From Prosthecobacter dejongeii (GTDB lineage: Bacteria; Verrucomicrobiota; Verrucomicrobiia; Verrucomicrobiales; Verrucomicrobiaceae): DNA of 64,000 nt. Each line of letters starts with the position of its first letter. The first letter of the stretch is position 1. The stretch covers positions 435,696 to 499,695 of the forward strand of contig NZ_JACHIF010000004.1 in assembly GCF_014203045.1 (NCBI RefSeq), in the 5' to 3' direction. The notes beneath the pieces are model-generated. The model ran no database searches, had not been told where the DNA came from, and was given only the letters and a program-made list of their open reading frames with translations. A program made the translations under genes and the position numbers. Positions 19,472 to 30,691 of this stretch are shown here, piece by piece.

Positions 19472-19576
19472 AGACTGAATATTTAGCTATCTAAAAGAAT
19501 CCGGAAAAAGGCCGCTTCATTTCCAATGGAGCTGCCTACATCCAATGTTAGATTGTCCCACGGCAGAATGCCCCTT

Positions 19577-20194
19577 TCAGGCAAAAACTTCCACCGCATT
19601 CCTCAGCAGGGTCAGGCCGGTTTCCTGGCTCTTCTCGGGGTGGAACTGCACGGCCATGAGGTTGTCCGTACAGATGCCGGCGGTGAATTCGTTGCCGTAG
19701 GTGGTGGTGCAGAGGGCCAGGGATTTATCCGCCACGTCAGGGTAGTAGCTGTGCACGTAGTAGAGGTAGGAGGGGTTGGGCAGCCCCTTCCACCACTTGG
19801 CACCGCGTTCTTCCCAGTGGACCTGATTCCAGCCCATGTGCGGAATTTTCAGTCCATGATCGGGCAGGAACTTGCGGACAATGCCGGGGGCCACGCCCAG
19901 GCCTTCCACGCCGGGGGACTCTTCACTTGCTTCAAAAAGAAGCTGGTAACCGAGGCAGAAGCCCAGGTAGGGGCGCTCGTCCTTGAGCCACTGCTTCAGG
20001 GGATCCCAAAGCATCCGCTCCTTGATGATGCGGACGCTGTCGCCAAAGGCCCCCTGGCCTGGGAAAACAAGCACGTCCAGCCCTTCGAAACCTTTCGGTT
20101 CCGTGACAAGTTGGGCCTCATGGCCAATGGCCTTGAAGGCATTCAATACACTGCGCAGATTGCCAGCGCCGTAGTCGAGCACACCGAGATTCAT
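19577..20194 (-). CDS. hisH: Imidazole glycerol phosphate synthase, glutaminase subunit
   Basis: HisH hydrolyses glutamine and channels ammonia to HisF for histidine synthesis. The class I glutamine amidotransferase fold is shown by VLDYGAGNLRSV at the N terminus, VFPGQGAFGD, the nucleophile elbow GFCLGYQ with Cys80, and FHPEKS with His185 and Glu187 completing the triad. The 205-aa length is normal. It follows hisB by 3 bases on the same strand. HisF is not in the window. The usual nucleophile-elbow Met is Tyr here (GYQ instead of GMQ). Confidence 0.96.
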   Translation of the reverse strand: MNLGVLDYGAGNLRSVLNAFKAIGHEAQLVTEPKGFEGLDVLVFPGQGAFGDSVRIIKERMLWDPLKQWLKDERPYLGFCLGYQLLFEASEESPGVEGLGVAPGIVRKFLPDHGLKIPHMGWNQVHWEERGAKWWKGLPNPSYLYYVHSYYPDVADKSLALCTTTYGNEFTAGICTDNLMAVQFHPEKSQETGLTLLRNAVEVFA

Positions 20195-20197
20195 GGA

Positions 20198-20797
20198 TTA
20201 CAATACGTCCTTGGTGCTAGGAATGCCGACGACTCTTGGGTCATGCAGGGTGGCGGCGTCGAGCGCGCGGGCGAGGCCTTTGAAGATGGCCTCGGCCATG
20301 TGGTGGGAATCGCGGCCGCGTTTGATTTCAACATGCAGGGTGCACAGAAGGGCGCTGGAAAAGGCGCGCAGGAACTCCTCCACGAGCTGATAGCTGAAGA
20401 CCCCGGCGCGACCGCCGATGGCCTCCATCTTTTCCGGTGCGTGGTAGCTGAGGAAGGGGCGGCCGCTGAGGTCCATGGCCACTTCGGCCAGGGTCTCATC
20501 CATGGGCAGGAGGAAAAAGCCGTAACGCACGATGCCTGCCTTGTTGCCCAAAGCTTCGCGGAAGCACTGGCCCAGCACGATGCCGGTATCCTCGACGGTG
20601 TGGTGATAATCCACATCCACATCGCCGACGACTTTGACGTTCAGGTCAAAGAGACCGTGCTTGGTAAACAGCGTGAGCATGTGGTCGAAAAACGGCACGC
20701 CGGTGTCAATGGTGGAGAGGCCGGAGCCGTCCACATTGAGGTCTATCTGGATGTCGGTCTCGGCGGTTTTGCGGTGCTGTTTGGCGGTGCGAGGCAT
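20198..20797 (-). CDS. hisB: Imidazoleglycerol-phosphate dehydratase
   Basis: This enzyme converts imidazole glycerol phosphate to imidazole acetol phosphate in histidine synthesis, using two metal ions. The 199-aa single-function form has the duplicated metal-binding motifs FFDHML and [15 protein letters not shown] in the first half, and [16 protein letters not shown] in the second. There is no N-terminal HAD phosphatase domain, so it is the monofunctional type. It is the first gene of hisB-hisH. The leader contains the CAGT-rich repeat at 20808-20893, and the ATG follows the pyrimidine tract CCTCCCACCC with no Shine-Dalgarno. Confidence 0.97.
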   Translation of the reverse strand: MPRTAKQHRKTAETDIQIDLNVDGSGLSTIDTGVPFFDHMLTLFTKHGLFDLNVKVVGDVDVDYHHTVEDTGIVLGQCFREALGNKAGIVRYGFFLLPMDETLAEVAMDLSGRPFLSYHAPEKMEAIGGRAGVFSYQLVEEFLRAFSSALLCTLHVEIKRGRDSHHMAEAIFKGLARALDAATLHDPRVVGIPSTKDVL

Positions 20798-20807
20798 GGG
20801 TGGGAGG

Positions 20808-20893
20808 ATTCAGTCTGCGGTATTCAGTCTTCAGTTTTCAAGAGAAGACCGGGCCTGTAATGAACACTGGAAACTGGACACTGGAAACTGAAA
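20808..20893. repeat. CAGT/ACTGGAAACTG short-repeat element between moxR and hisB
   Basis: Two tandem copies of a 13-base unit (20864-20876 and 20878-20890, ACACTGGAAACTG) are preceded by inverted relatives (ATTCAGTCTGCGG, TTCAGTCTTCAGTTTTC). Partial copies occur at 21898-21921 (GGATTCAGT and CAGTCTGCG) and 24482-24496 (TCACTGGCAACTGGC). All lie in intergenic DNA of this one region. Confidence 0.55.
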
Positions 20894-20895
20894 CT

Positions 20896-21876
<981 letters not shown>

Positions 21877-21921
21877 GGGGAGGGAAATCGGTAAACAGGA
21901 TTCAGTGGGCAGTCTGCGCGG

Positions 21922-23802
21922 TCAGGGCTGTTTTTCGAAGCGGCGGCGGAGTTCGTTGAAGTAACGGCGCACCTGCTCGCGGCGGCTGGGAGGCAGGGCG
22001 GAGTCATCCAGGGCCTCTTCTTCGGCCTGGAGAAATTCGACAGCGGTCTGGGTTGCGTTGCGGGTGGCGGATTCCTGGCGGGTGCCACCTTCCACGGCGC
22101 GGGTGCTGGACTGGCCCTCGCTGTTTTGCTGGGCATTGACGACGGTACTGTTGGTCGTGTCCTGCTTGGCGGTGGGGTCGGCTTTCAGATCGGCCTTGCC
22201 CACTCCAGGATCGCGCCCGCCGGGGATGGAGAGATTGATGTTGGGGGTGCCATCGCTGGGATCGCCCGGAGGGCCGCCGAGAATGAGCATGTCGGGCGGT
22301 TTGTCGCCCGGTTTTTGTCCTGGGACGGGGGCCATGAGCATGGGCGTTCCTTGTTCGCCCTGCTGGCCGGGTTGACCTGGCTGTCCAGGCTGCCCCATCT
22401 GGCCCACCTGCATTTGCTGGGGCTGACCTTGCCCCTGCTGGCCAGGGTTTTGCTGCGGCTGCATGGACTGGCCCTGATTGGGCTGGCCCAAGCCAGGAGG
22501 TTGCAGGGCCTGTTGCTGGCCTTGTTGTCCGGCGGGAGTTTGGCCGACCTGCGGTGTCTGCCCTGACTTTGACTGTGGGGTGTCGCCCGCAGCAGCATTC
22601 ATCTTCTGCATGCCGCCGGCTTCATTCTGCCCGGCGATGTTGCTGCCGGCATCGCGGAGTTGTTGAGCCAGTTTTTCCAGTTCCTCGCGGGATTTTTCAC
22701 GTAGGGCTATGTCACGCATTTGGTTAGCCAGTTTTTCAAATTCGCCGCCAGCCGCAGCGGGCTTGCCCTGGTTCATCTCGTCGCCTGCCTGCAGCACGTG
22801 CTGGCCTACGGTGCGCGTGCGGTCTTCCTTGTCAGAGGCTTTCTCGATGTCATCCAGCGTCTCCTTCAGGCGTTCGCGGGCGGCTTCGGGCAATTGTGGG
22901 GACTTGAGCTGATCCGCCAAGGCATCGGCGGACTTGGCGGCCTGGGCGGCGTTTTTGGCGGCCACGGCATCGCCTAGATCAGCGGTATCGGCATGGGTGC
23001 GCAGGGCTTCGACGAGCTTGTCGGAGGCCCAGGCCTCTTTGTCGTTGGCCAGCCGTTCCGCCAGTTTCTCCGCCTCGCGGGCGCGGCGCTCCAGATCGGA
23101 CATCACTTGGCGGGCATCTTGGCCCTTGGCATTCTCCAGGCTAGCAGCAGTGGCTTTCAGGTTTTCCTTCAGCTTCTCCAGGTCGACCTTTTCACTCTCT
23201 TCCAGTCCGGCGAGGTTTTTCTTGTCCCAATCCGTTTTTGCCAGCTTGTCAGCCTCGGCTTTCGCGGCGGCCTGCATGGCGGGGTCGAGGGGGATTTCGT
23301 CGCTTCGGCTTTGCACCAAGGGGATGCTGTGGAGGAGGAGAAGCAGGACCATAGGAAGCTCCAGCCAGCGTTTGAAAAGCGGCAGCGGCAGGTCCTGGGC
23401 GAGGCTCTTTCGGGCTTGGGGCAAAACCTCACGCTGCTGCTGCAAATGACCCTCTTCGGTGGCGGTGCGAGTCTGTTGCTGCTCAAACCACCACGCGCTG
23501 GCAAAGGCTTCGCGGCGGCCCGTCTGGGAATCCCAAAAAGCGAGGGCGCTGTATGGTCCCGGCATTCTCCAGGTAGCCAGCGCGGCACTGCCGAAAATCC
23601 ACAGGCCAAAAAAGAGGCTGCCCCAGATGGCGGCCCCTGAACCGCCCAGCGTGAGCAGGGTGACGATGACGATGAGCAGCAGGCCGCTGACCGTCCACAC
23701 CGTGCGCCCCAGCCAGCCCAGCCAGCGCCGCAACCACACCCGACGCCGCACCTGCCGCGCAACAGGCGCGAAGGTGGCAGGAGGAAGGGGTTCAGAAGTC
23801 AT
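21922..23802 (-). CDS. Membrane-anchored coiled-coil protein with Gln/Gly/Pro-rich region, 626 aa (MoxR partner)
   Basis: Two hydrophobic segments near residues 33-80 and a third near 147-163 anchor the protein. A long Ala/Lys/Glu/Asp-rich coiled coil follows (about 170-400), then a low-complexity stretch rich in Gln, Gly and Pro (about 400-520) and a charged C-terminal helix (SRREQVRRYFNELRRRFEKQ). It resembles the DUF4175-like proteins encoded with MoxR ATPases in Verrucomicrobiota and Planctomycetota. Its order before moxR suggests that it is a client or scaffold. The repetitive reading frame has long overlapping frames on the other strand (22720-23640), which I consider shadows. No enzymatic motif is seen. 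Confidence 0.85.
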   Translation of the reverse strand: MTSEPLPPATFAPVARQVRRRVWLRRWLGWLGRTVWTVSGLLLIVIVTLLTLGGSGAAIWGSLFFGLWIFGSAALATWRMPGPYSALAFWDSQTGRREAFASAWWFEQQQTRTATEEGHLQQQREVLPQARKSLAQDLPLPLFKRWLELPMVLLLLLHSIPLVQSRSDEIPLDPAMQAAAKAEADKLAKTDWDKKNLAGLEESEKVDLEKLKENLKATAASLENAKGQDARQVMSDLERRAREAEKLAERLANDKEAWASDKLVEALRTHADTADLGDAVAAKNAAQAAKSADALADQLKSPQLPEAARERLKETLDDIEKASDKEDRTRTVGQHVLQAGDEMNQGKPAAAGGEFEKLANQMRDIALREKSREELEKLAQQLRDAGSNIAGQNEAGGMQKMNAAAGDTPQSKSGQTPQVGQTPAGQQGQQQALQPPGLGQPNQGQSMQPQQNPGQQGQGQPQQMQVGQMGQPGQPGQPGQQGEQGTPMLMAPVPGQKPGDKPPDMLILGGPPGDPSDGTPNINLSIPGGRDPGVGKADLKADPTAKQDTTNSTVVNAQQNSEGQSSTRAVEGGTRQESATRNATQTAVEFLQAEEEALDDSALPPSRREQVRRYFNELRRRFEKQP

Positions 23803-24022
23803 GGCTCAAACAACTGGCTAAGAGATAACGGCTCTCAGACCCAAAGCTCCAGCAGGAATTGCGGCATTGGGAAAAGAAAAGGCGTGAGACCGTCTCATAC
23901 CAATGGCTGGTTGGTTTTTGCCCTTGGACACAGGGGCGAGGAATTCAATGTGTGAGCTTTCCAGCGTGCTTTTGTGCCGCACTGTGGACGGGTTATCATG
24001 ATTGGCTAGTATGTCGAGCCGA

Positions 24023-24451
24023 CTACCGCTCTTCCGGTAAATAATAAAGTAAACGGTCACCGACAAGTTCTGAGTCTTCCCAGGCCTTTCGGACGCGAAT
24101 TTCGAGCAAGTCGTAAGTCATGAAATTCAGGAAGATCCTATTTTCTTTGCAATGCTTCCACAGACGCCAGGTATCAAATCCGTTTCCCTCCCCCAACTCG
24201 CCCCAATCGAAGTCAACGGAGATGCTTGGGAATTTCATTTCGACTCCATAACCATGTGGACGAATTTGGATGCCAATGCTCTCTCCCAACTTTGGAAGTT
24301 CCATCTGATGGCAGGACTTTGCCCATTCAAGGTTTGAGCTGGGTAAGGGAACACCAAGACGCTCGTTCAAAGTAATCACCGCGAGATCTTGGGCCGACCT
24401 GAAAGCTCTAATGACTTGGATTAGACCGGGGTGCATGGTTAGAGCGGGCAA
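24023..24451 (-). CDS. Hypothetical protein, 142 aa, possibly DUF6896-like
   Basis: The protein has no signal or membrane segment. The central strand-turn-strand FPSISVDFDWGELGEG followed by GFDTWRLWKHCKEN recalls the DUF6896 family (pattern DFDFG then GFDxWRL), but I hold this loosely. Relatives of such small proteins sometimes sit in toxin-immunity loci; no toxin gene is next to this one. The neighbouring 220-base gap to the coiled-coil gene (23803-24022) shows no convincing gene. It is monocistronic, ahead of ligA on the same strand in map order but transcribed away from it. Confidence 0.7.
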   Translation of the reverse strand: MPALTMHPGLIQVIRAFRSAQDLAVITLNERLGVPLPSSNLEWAKSCHQMELPKLGESIGIQIRPHGYGVEMKFPSISVDFDWGELGEGNGFDTWRLWKHCKENRIFLNFMTYDLLEIRVRKAWEDSELVGDRLLYYLPEER

Positions 24452-24488
24452 CAGGGACGTGCGTGGAGTTCTTTTGAGTTTTCACTGG

Positions 24489-24508
24489 CAACTGGCATGT
24501 GCCAGTTG
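24489..24508. repeat. Short palindromic stem between ligA and the 142-aa gene
   Basis: A 9-bp stem (24489-24497 with 24500-24508) with a 2-base loop, CAACTGGCA/TGCCAGTTG, lies 18 bases beyond the ligA stop. No T run follows on the minus strand, so it is a weak terminator candidate at most; it also resembles the ACTGGAAACTG repeat unit near hisB. Confidence 0.4.
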
Positions 24509-24525
24509 AATCCCAACGAGGCTCC

Positions 24526-26544
<2,019 letters not shown>

Positions 26545-26693
26545 TTAGCGAGAAAGCTCGACCTGGGAAAGGGAGATTCGGTATTACTTCCTCGTTTTCA
26601 GAAAGCTGAACTCTCAGGCTTGTCGGGGCGTCTGAGGAGAATCGCCGAAAAAAGAATTTCACCCGGCCCCAAGAAAGCCCTCACACTGACGTG

Positions 26694-27254
26694 ATGCCTG
26701 GCGAACACGACCCCATGAACGACACCCACCGCCTGTTTCTGGACACGTTGAGCCGCTATGAGAGGCCGCTGCTGCGGTATGCCCACAGCTTTACCAACGA
26801 CGCTGAAGAGGCACGCGATGTCGTGCAGGACGTGTTTATCAAATTGAGCCAAAACCTCGCCACGCTGGATCCGGACCGGCTGGCGCCCTGGCTCTTCACC
26901 GTCTGTAAAAATCGCGCTCTGGACCACCAGCGCAAACACCAACGCCTCATTGTCATGGAAACGCAAAGTTTAGACCTGGAAGCCTCCGAGGTCCCCCAGC
27001 CCGGAGCAGAAATGGAAAGCCGGGAGACCGCCGCCGCCCTGCGCGGCTTCATCGAAGAACTTCCCCTGCGCCAGCGCGAGGCCATCCGCCTCAAATTCAT
27101 CGCCGGACTCGATTACAAACAGATCAGCGACGCCATGCAGACCAGCATCGGCAATGTCGGCTACCTCATTCATCACGGCGTGCTGGCCCTGCGCCTGAAG
27201 TGGCAAGCCCAGGAAGACGCCACACCGGGCAAACAGAAATCCGCCCTGGCCTAA
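26694..27254 (+). CDS. RNA polymerase ECF-type sigma factor, 186 aa
   Basis: A sigma-2 region is visible in FTNDAEEARDVVQDVFIKL and the LAPWLFTVCKNRALDHQRK stretch, and sigma-4 in the ELPLRQREAIRLKFIAGLDYKQISDAM helix-turn-helix. The intermediate region is short, as in extracytoplasmic-function sigma factors. I start at the ATG at 26694; a GTG one codon earlier and an ATG at 26715 are alternatives, and none has a Shine-Dalgarno. The gene is 37 bases upstream of a protein with an anti-sigma-like N terminus, which is the usual sigma/anti-sigma arrangement. Target promoters are unknown. Confidence 0.92.
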   Translation: MPGEHDPMNDTHRLFLDTLSRYERPLLRYAHSFTNDAEEARDVVQDVFIKLSQNLATLDPDRLAPWLFTVCKNRALDHQRKHQRLIVMETQSLDLEASEVPQPGAEMESRETAAALRGFIEELPLRQREAIRLKFIAGLDYKQISDAMQTSIGNVGYLIHHGVLALRLKWQAQEDATPGKQKSALA

Positions 27255-27291
27255 CCAAACCTTTGTTTAAATTTTTTAATTCACTTTCCCC

Positions 27292-29718
27292 ATGAAACCG
27301 GAACAAATAACCGCCTGGGCCCTGAACGAACTCAGCGCCGAAGAGCGCGCCCAGATCGAGGCCCTCATCCAGGAAGACGCCGAGGCCAGCACGCAGGCCA
27401 GCCAGACCAAGGGCTTCTGCGACTTCCTCACGGCAGAACTCGGCGACGACTCCCTCGCCTTCACCCCTGAACAACGCGAGCGACTGAGCCGTGCCGATGC
27501 CCCTGCGGCTTCGTTTCCCAATGAAGCGCCCCAACCCGCATTACCGAAACAGCCGACGTTTTGGAGACGTCATGTCTTCATGAATCTGGCTGCCGCTGCC
27601 GCCGTGGTGATGGGCACGACCCTGTTCATCCGCAAGCAGATGGAGAGCGAAGGCCAGATGGCCGAGATCACTCCGACCGTTCGTGGGAACCTTGGCGATG
27701 ATCAGACCATCATCACACGGACGAGTCCTGTGCCCGAGGAACCAGCCCCGGTGGTGGCTGCAGCCCCGCCGACATCGATGCGGAAGCTTCAGGCGAACGC
27801 GGCTCCCTTGATGAAGCAAGATGAAAGCACACTGGCGGCGAAGGATGCTAAGGCGGCAATGACGTTTTCTAATATGCCTGAAACGAAGGCGAAGAACGAG
27901 GCAACAATGGTCGATGCAGAAGCGGCAAGACGGGAATATTTTGCTGCGACCCAAGATCAGCAGCGTGCCCGCTTGCTGAACCAGGCGAATGAACCTTGGG
28001 AATCCCCAGCCCCGACAACCGCTAGTGTGGCACCAGGGCAAGTCGCAGCCACCCCCGCCGCAGCACCTAAACCTGCGGCTCCAGTGGCCAATGGCAATAT
28101 CACAGTTAATGGCGGTAGCTTGACCATCACCGGTGCAGGCACTCTGACCCTCCAAGGCCGCACGACCTACACGGGAGGCGTTGTGCGGTCCGCTCCAAGT
28201 TCGGTAACACTCATCGCAGGATCTGGGATGGCAGGAAACGCCGACATTATGGACGGCGAAACTCAAATGCGTCGCAGCCAAGAGTCCTACACGCAGATCA
28301 TCGAAAACGCGCTCAAGAGTGTGGAGAGCGAGCCGCTGTCCACCTTTTCTATTGATGTGGACACGGCCTCGTATGCGAATGTGCGGCGCTTTCTCAATCA
28401 GAACAGTGCGCCACCACGCGATGCCGTGCGCATTGAGGAGTTAATCAATTATTTTCCCATGGATGAAAAGGGCCCGGCGGCAGGGGTGAAGGAACCTTTT
28501 GCTGTCAAAGTGGAGATGGCCGCGTGCCCTTGGCAGCCGCAGCATCGGCTGGCTCGCATCGCCATCAAAGGCAAGCAGATCGGCCTGGATCGCCAGCCCA
28601 GCAACTTGGTCTTCCTGGTGGATGTCTCTGGCTCCATGGCGGAGCCAAACAAACTGCCGCTTGTGCAGCAGAGCCTGCGCATGTTGGCCGGGCAACTTGG
28701 CGAAAATGACCGTGTCTCTATGGTGACCTATGCCAATGGATCGCAGGTGGTCTTGTCCTCCACCACTGGCCAAAATAAAGGCGAGATCGTATCTGCAATT
28801 GATCGGCTCCAGGCTGGCGGTGGCACCCATGGCAGCGCGGGCATTCGCTTGGCCTATGAGCAGGCCGTGGCCGGCTTCATCAAAGGCGGCGTGAACCGCG
28901 TGGTACTGTGCACGGATGGCGACTTCAATGTGGGCATCAGCAGCCCGACGGAGTTGGAAACCTTTATCTCCGAGAAAGCCCGCAGTGGCGTCTTCCTCAG
29001 CGTGTTGGGGTATGGCTCGGGCAATCTGAAGGACCGCACCATGGAAACCTTGGCCGACAAGGGCAACGGCAACTACGCCTACATTGACAGCCTGGGCGAG
29101 GCCCGCAAGGTGCTGGTAGAGCAGATGAACGGCACGCTGGTCACCATCGCCAAGGATGTGAAGATTCAGGTGGAGTTCAATCCCGCAGTTATCCGCAGCT
29201 ACCGCCTCATCGGTTATGAGAATCGTTTGTTAGCCAAAGAAGATTTCAATGACGACGCCAAGGACGCTGGGGAAATCGGAGCTGGGCATAGCGTCACCGC
29301 GCTGTATGAGCTGGTGCCTGCGAATCTGCCTCCTGGGGGGGGGACACTTCCTCAAGTGGATGCGCTGAAGTATCAACAGCCAATCACTCCCGCAGTCCCC
29401 ATGGCTGCTACTGCAGCTGCAACGGACGAGGCTTTGACCGTGAAGCTGCGCTACAAAGAACCTGAAGGCAACACCAGTAGCCTCATTGAGGTGCCAGTGA
29501 AGGATAATTCCCGGGCAATGGACACGGCCAGTGGCGAATTCAAGTTCACCACAGCCGTAGCGGGGTTTGGTCTGCTGCTGCGCCAGTCTTCTTATGCTGG
29601 CCAGCTCACCTGGGACCAAGTTCGCCAGCTTGCCCTGGAAGGCAAAGGAACCGATGCTCTGGGTTACCGTGGCGAGTTTATCCAACTCATCGAGAAGGCG
29701 AGGGGAGTGAGCCGCTAG
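27292..29718 (+). CDS. Membrane-anchored VWA protein (YfbK-like, DUF3520) with anti-sigma-like N terminus
   Basis: Residues 1-90 (ITAWALNELSAEERAQIEAL) resemble the cytoplasmic domain of anti-sigma factors, though no zinc-binding HxxxCxxC is seen. A transmembrane helix lies near 94-110. After an Ala/Pro-rich linker, residues about 267-300 hold one PATR-like motif (GAGTLTLQGRTTYTGG). Then come the vWF N-terminal segment (STFSIDVDTASYANVRRFL), the VWA domain with the MIDAS motif DVSGS near 443 and TDGDF near 541, and a DUF3520-like C terminus. The protein would sense or bind something outside the membrane and control the sigma factor encoded just upstream. The ligand is unknown. The start follows a C/T-rich tract. 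Confidence 0.92.
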   Translation: MKPEQITAWALNELSAEERAQIEALIQEDAEASTQASQTKGFCDFLTAELGDDSLAFTPEQRERLSRADAPAASFPNEAPQPALPKQPTFWRRHVFMNLAAAAAVVMGTTLFIRKQMESEGQMAEITPTVRGNLGDDQTIITRTSPVPEEPAPVVAAAPPTSMRKLQANAAPLMKQDESTLAAKDAKAAMTFSNMPETKAKNEATMVDAEAARREYFAATQDQQRARLLNQANEPWESPAPTTASVAPGQVAATPAAAPKPAAPVANGNITVNGGSLTITGAGTLTLQGRTTYTGGVVRSAPSSVTLIAGSGMAGNADIMDGETQMRRSQESYTQIIENALKSVESEPLSTFSIDVDTASYANVRRFLNQNSAPPRDAVRIEELINYFPMDEKGPAAGVKEPFAVKVEMAACPWQPQHRLARIAIKGKQIGLDRQPSNLVFLVDVSGSMAEPNKLPLVQQSLRMLAGQLGENDRVSMVTYANGSQVVLSSTTGQNKGEIVSAIDRLQAGGGTHGSAGIRLAYEQAVAGFIKGGVNRVVLCTDGDFNVGISSPTELETFISEKARSGVFLSVLGYGSGNLKDRTMETLADKGNGNYAYIDSLGEARKVLVEQMNGTLVTIAKDVKIQVEFNPAVIRSYRLIGYENRLLAKEDFNDDAKDAGEIGAGHSVTALYELVPANLPPGGGTLPQVDALKYQQPITPAVPMAATAAATDEALTVKLRYKEPEGNTSSLIEVPVKDNSRAMDTASGEFKFTTAVAGFGLLLRQSSYAGQLTWDQVRQLALEGKGTDALGYRGEFIQLIEKARGVSR

Positions 29719-29781
29719 CCCTTGTGGGAGGCTGATTCGACAAGCGTTGAAAACTTTTTCGAACTTTTTCATTCACACTGT

Positions 29782-29809
29782 TTGACAATACTAAACCTTC
29801 ATCTAGTAT
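29782..29809 (+). promoter_or_regulatory. Promoter of the tRNA-Arg gene
   Basis: TTGACA (29782-29787) and TAGTAT (29804-29809) are 16 bases apart; the expected transcript start is about 30 bases before the mature tRNA. The -10 box is identical to that of the TPR gene at 13574. Confidence 0.75.
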
Positions 29810-29846
29810 CTCAATCCGCAGCCAACACTGCGGGGCGAAAGCCAAA

Positions 29847-29923
29847 GCACCCCTAGCTCAACGGATTAGAGCATCTGACTACGGATCAGAAGGTTAGTGG
29901 TTCGAATCCACTGGGGTGCACCA
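29847..29923 (+). tRNA. tRNA-Arg (anticodon ACG)
   Basis: All arms fold: acceptor GCACCCC (29847-29853) with GGGGTGC (29913-29919), discriminator A and encoded CCA; D arm GCTC/GAGC; anticodon stem TCTGA/TCAGA with loop CTACGGA giving anticodon ACG; T arm AGTGG-TTCGAAT-CCACT. The length of 77 bases is normal. Wobble A would be read as inosine after TadA editing, as in most bacteria. Confidence 0.98.
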
Positions 29924-29946
29924 AAGCTAAATAAGCTTGGTGCACC
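29914..29946. repeat. Hairpin overlapping the 3' end of the tRNA gene
   Basis: GGTGCACCAAAGCT (29915-29928) is followed by AGCTTGGTGCACC (29934-29946), an imperfect inverted repeat that includes the tRNA acceptor strand and CCA end. No T run follows except TATTT. It could be a terminator, a processing signal or a trace of past recombination at the tRNA 3' end. Confidence 0.6.
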
Positions 29947-30141
29947 TATTTCATTCCGTGAGTGGGTATTTCAAACAACATCCCAGATGTGTTTTTACAT
30001 TGTATCCGATTCCGTGAATGGAGCTTCATTCTTGTTCGACGAGATCCTGGCCGATTCGTTTCCTGCGTTTGCGATCCCAGCGTAACTCCTCCAATGACTC
30101 CTGTTTGACTAACCGCACTGTCCCCGTCATTCTGACTCCCT

Positions 30142-30570
30142 ATGGGACTTTTCGATTCTTTGGCCAAACAAGCGTTGGGTGGTATTTTTGGAGGTAACAA
30201 ACAGGGCGACATGCTCACGGGATTGCTGAACCAGGCGGGCGGACTGGGTGGTCTGATGCAGCAATTTCAGCAGGCTGGTCTGGGGGATATCTTTGCTTCC
30301 TGGGTCTCCAAAGATGAGAATCAGCCTGTGCAACCAGCTCAACTGGAGGCCGCCCTAGGTAGTGATGCGATCAAGGACCTCGCTGGCAAGCTGGGCTTTG
30401 ATGCGAAGATGGTGCTGCCATTGCTCTCTCAATTCCTCCCGCAGATCATTGACCGACTGACGCCGAATGGTAGCATTGAGGACACGCATCCCTCCGCTGA
30501 TAAACTGCAGGATGTCCTGACCGGAGTGATGAAAAATGGTTTGGGCGGGCTGTTCGGTGGTCGTTCCTGA
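30142..30570 (+). CDS. YidB-family protein, 142 aa
   Basis: The protein has the YidB/DUF937 signature: MGLFDSL at the start, glycine-rich GGIFGG and GGLGGLMQQFQQAGLGD, then SWVSKDENQPVQPAQLEAAL and the C-terminal helices KLGFDAKMVLPLLSQFLPQIIDRLTPNG. The biochemical role of the family is not established. There is no classical signal peptide. It lies between the tRNA gene and the ABC permease, with 121 bases before the permease, and is probably transcribed on its own. A weak promoter-like pair, TTGACT and CATTCT, sits 7 bases before the ATG. Confidence 0.88.
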   Translation: MGLFDSLAKQALGGIFGGNKQGDMLTGLLNQAGGLGGLMQQFQQAGLGDIFASWVSKDENQPVQPAQLEAALGSDAIKDLAGKLGFDAKMVLPLLSQFLPQIIDRLTPNGSIEDTHPSADKLQDVLTGVMKNGLGGLFGGRS

Positions 30571-30691
30571 CCCAGCACACGCGCATCCGTAGGTTTCTCT
30601 GTTCTTCTGCTGCTGCAGAGACGTAAATGATGGGATTTCCTTTGGGCGGTCCCGTCCGTCTTAAAGTTCGTTCCGTTTACATCATCACCCG

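Noticed and set aside
19526..20860. A 444-codon plus-strand frame over hisH and hisB
   Set aside because: Both hisH and hisB have intact catalytic motifs on the minus strand and near-universal lengths; the plus frame is a shadow.
20864..20890. Possible CRISPR-type direct repeat
   Set aside because: Units are 13 bases, nearly contiguous and without unique spacers.
22720..23640. Several plus-strand frames opposite the coiled-coil MoxR partner
   Set aside because: The Ala/Lys/Glu-rich and Gln-rich coding strand generates open frames on the complement; the membrane helices and coiled coil are on the minus strand.
23818..24066. Minus-strand frame of 82 codons between the coiled-coil gene and the 142-aa gene
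   Set aside because: It overlaps the 142-aa gene's 3' end and has no family or composition support, so the 23803-24022 gap is left as non-coding.
29897..30085. Plus-strand frame starting inside the tRNA-Arg gene
   Set aside because: It begins within the tRNA and has no coding likeness; treated as chance.
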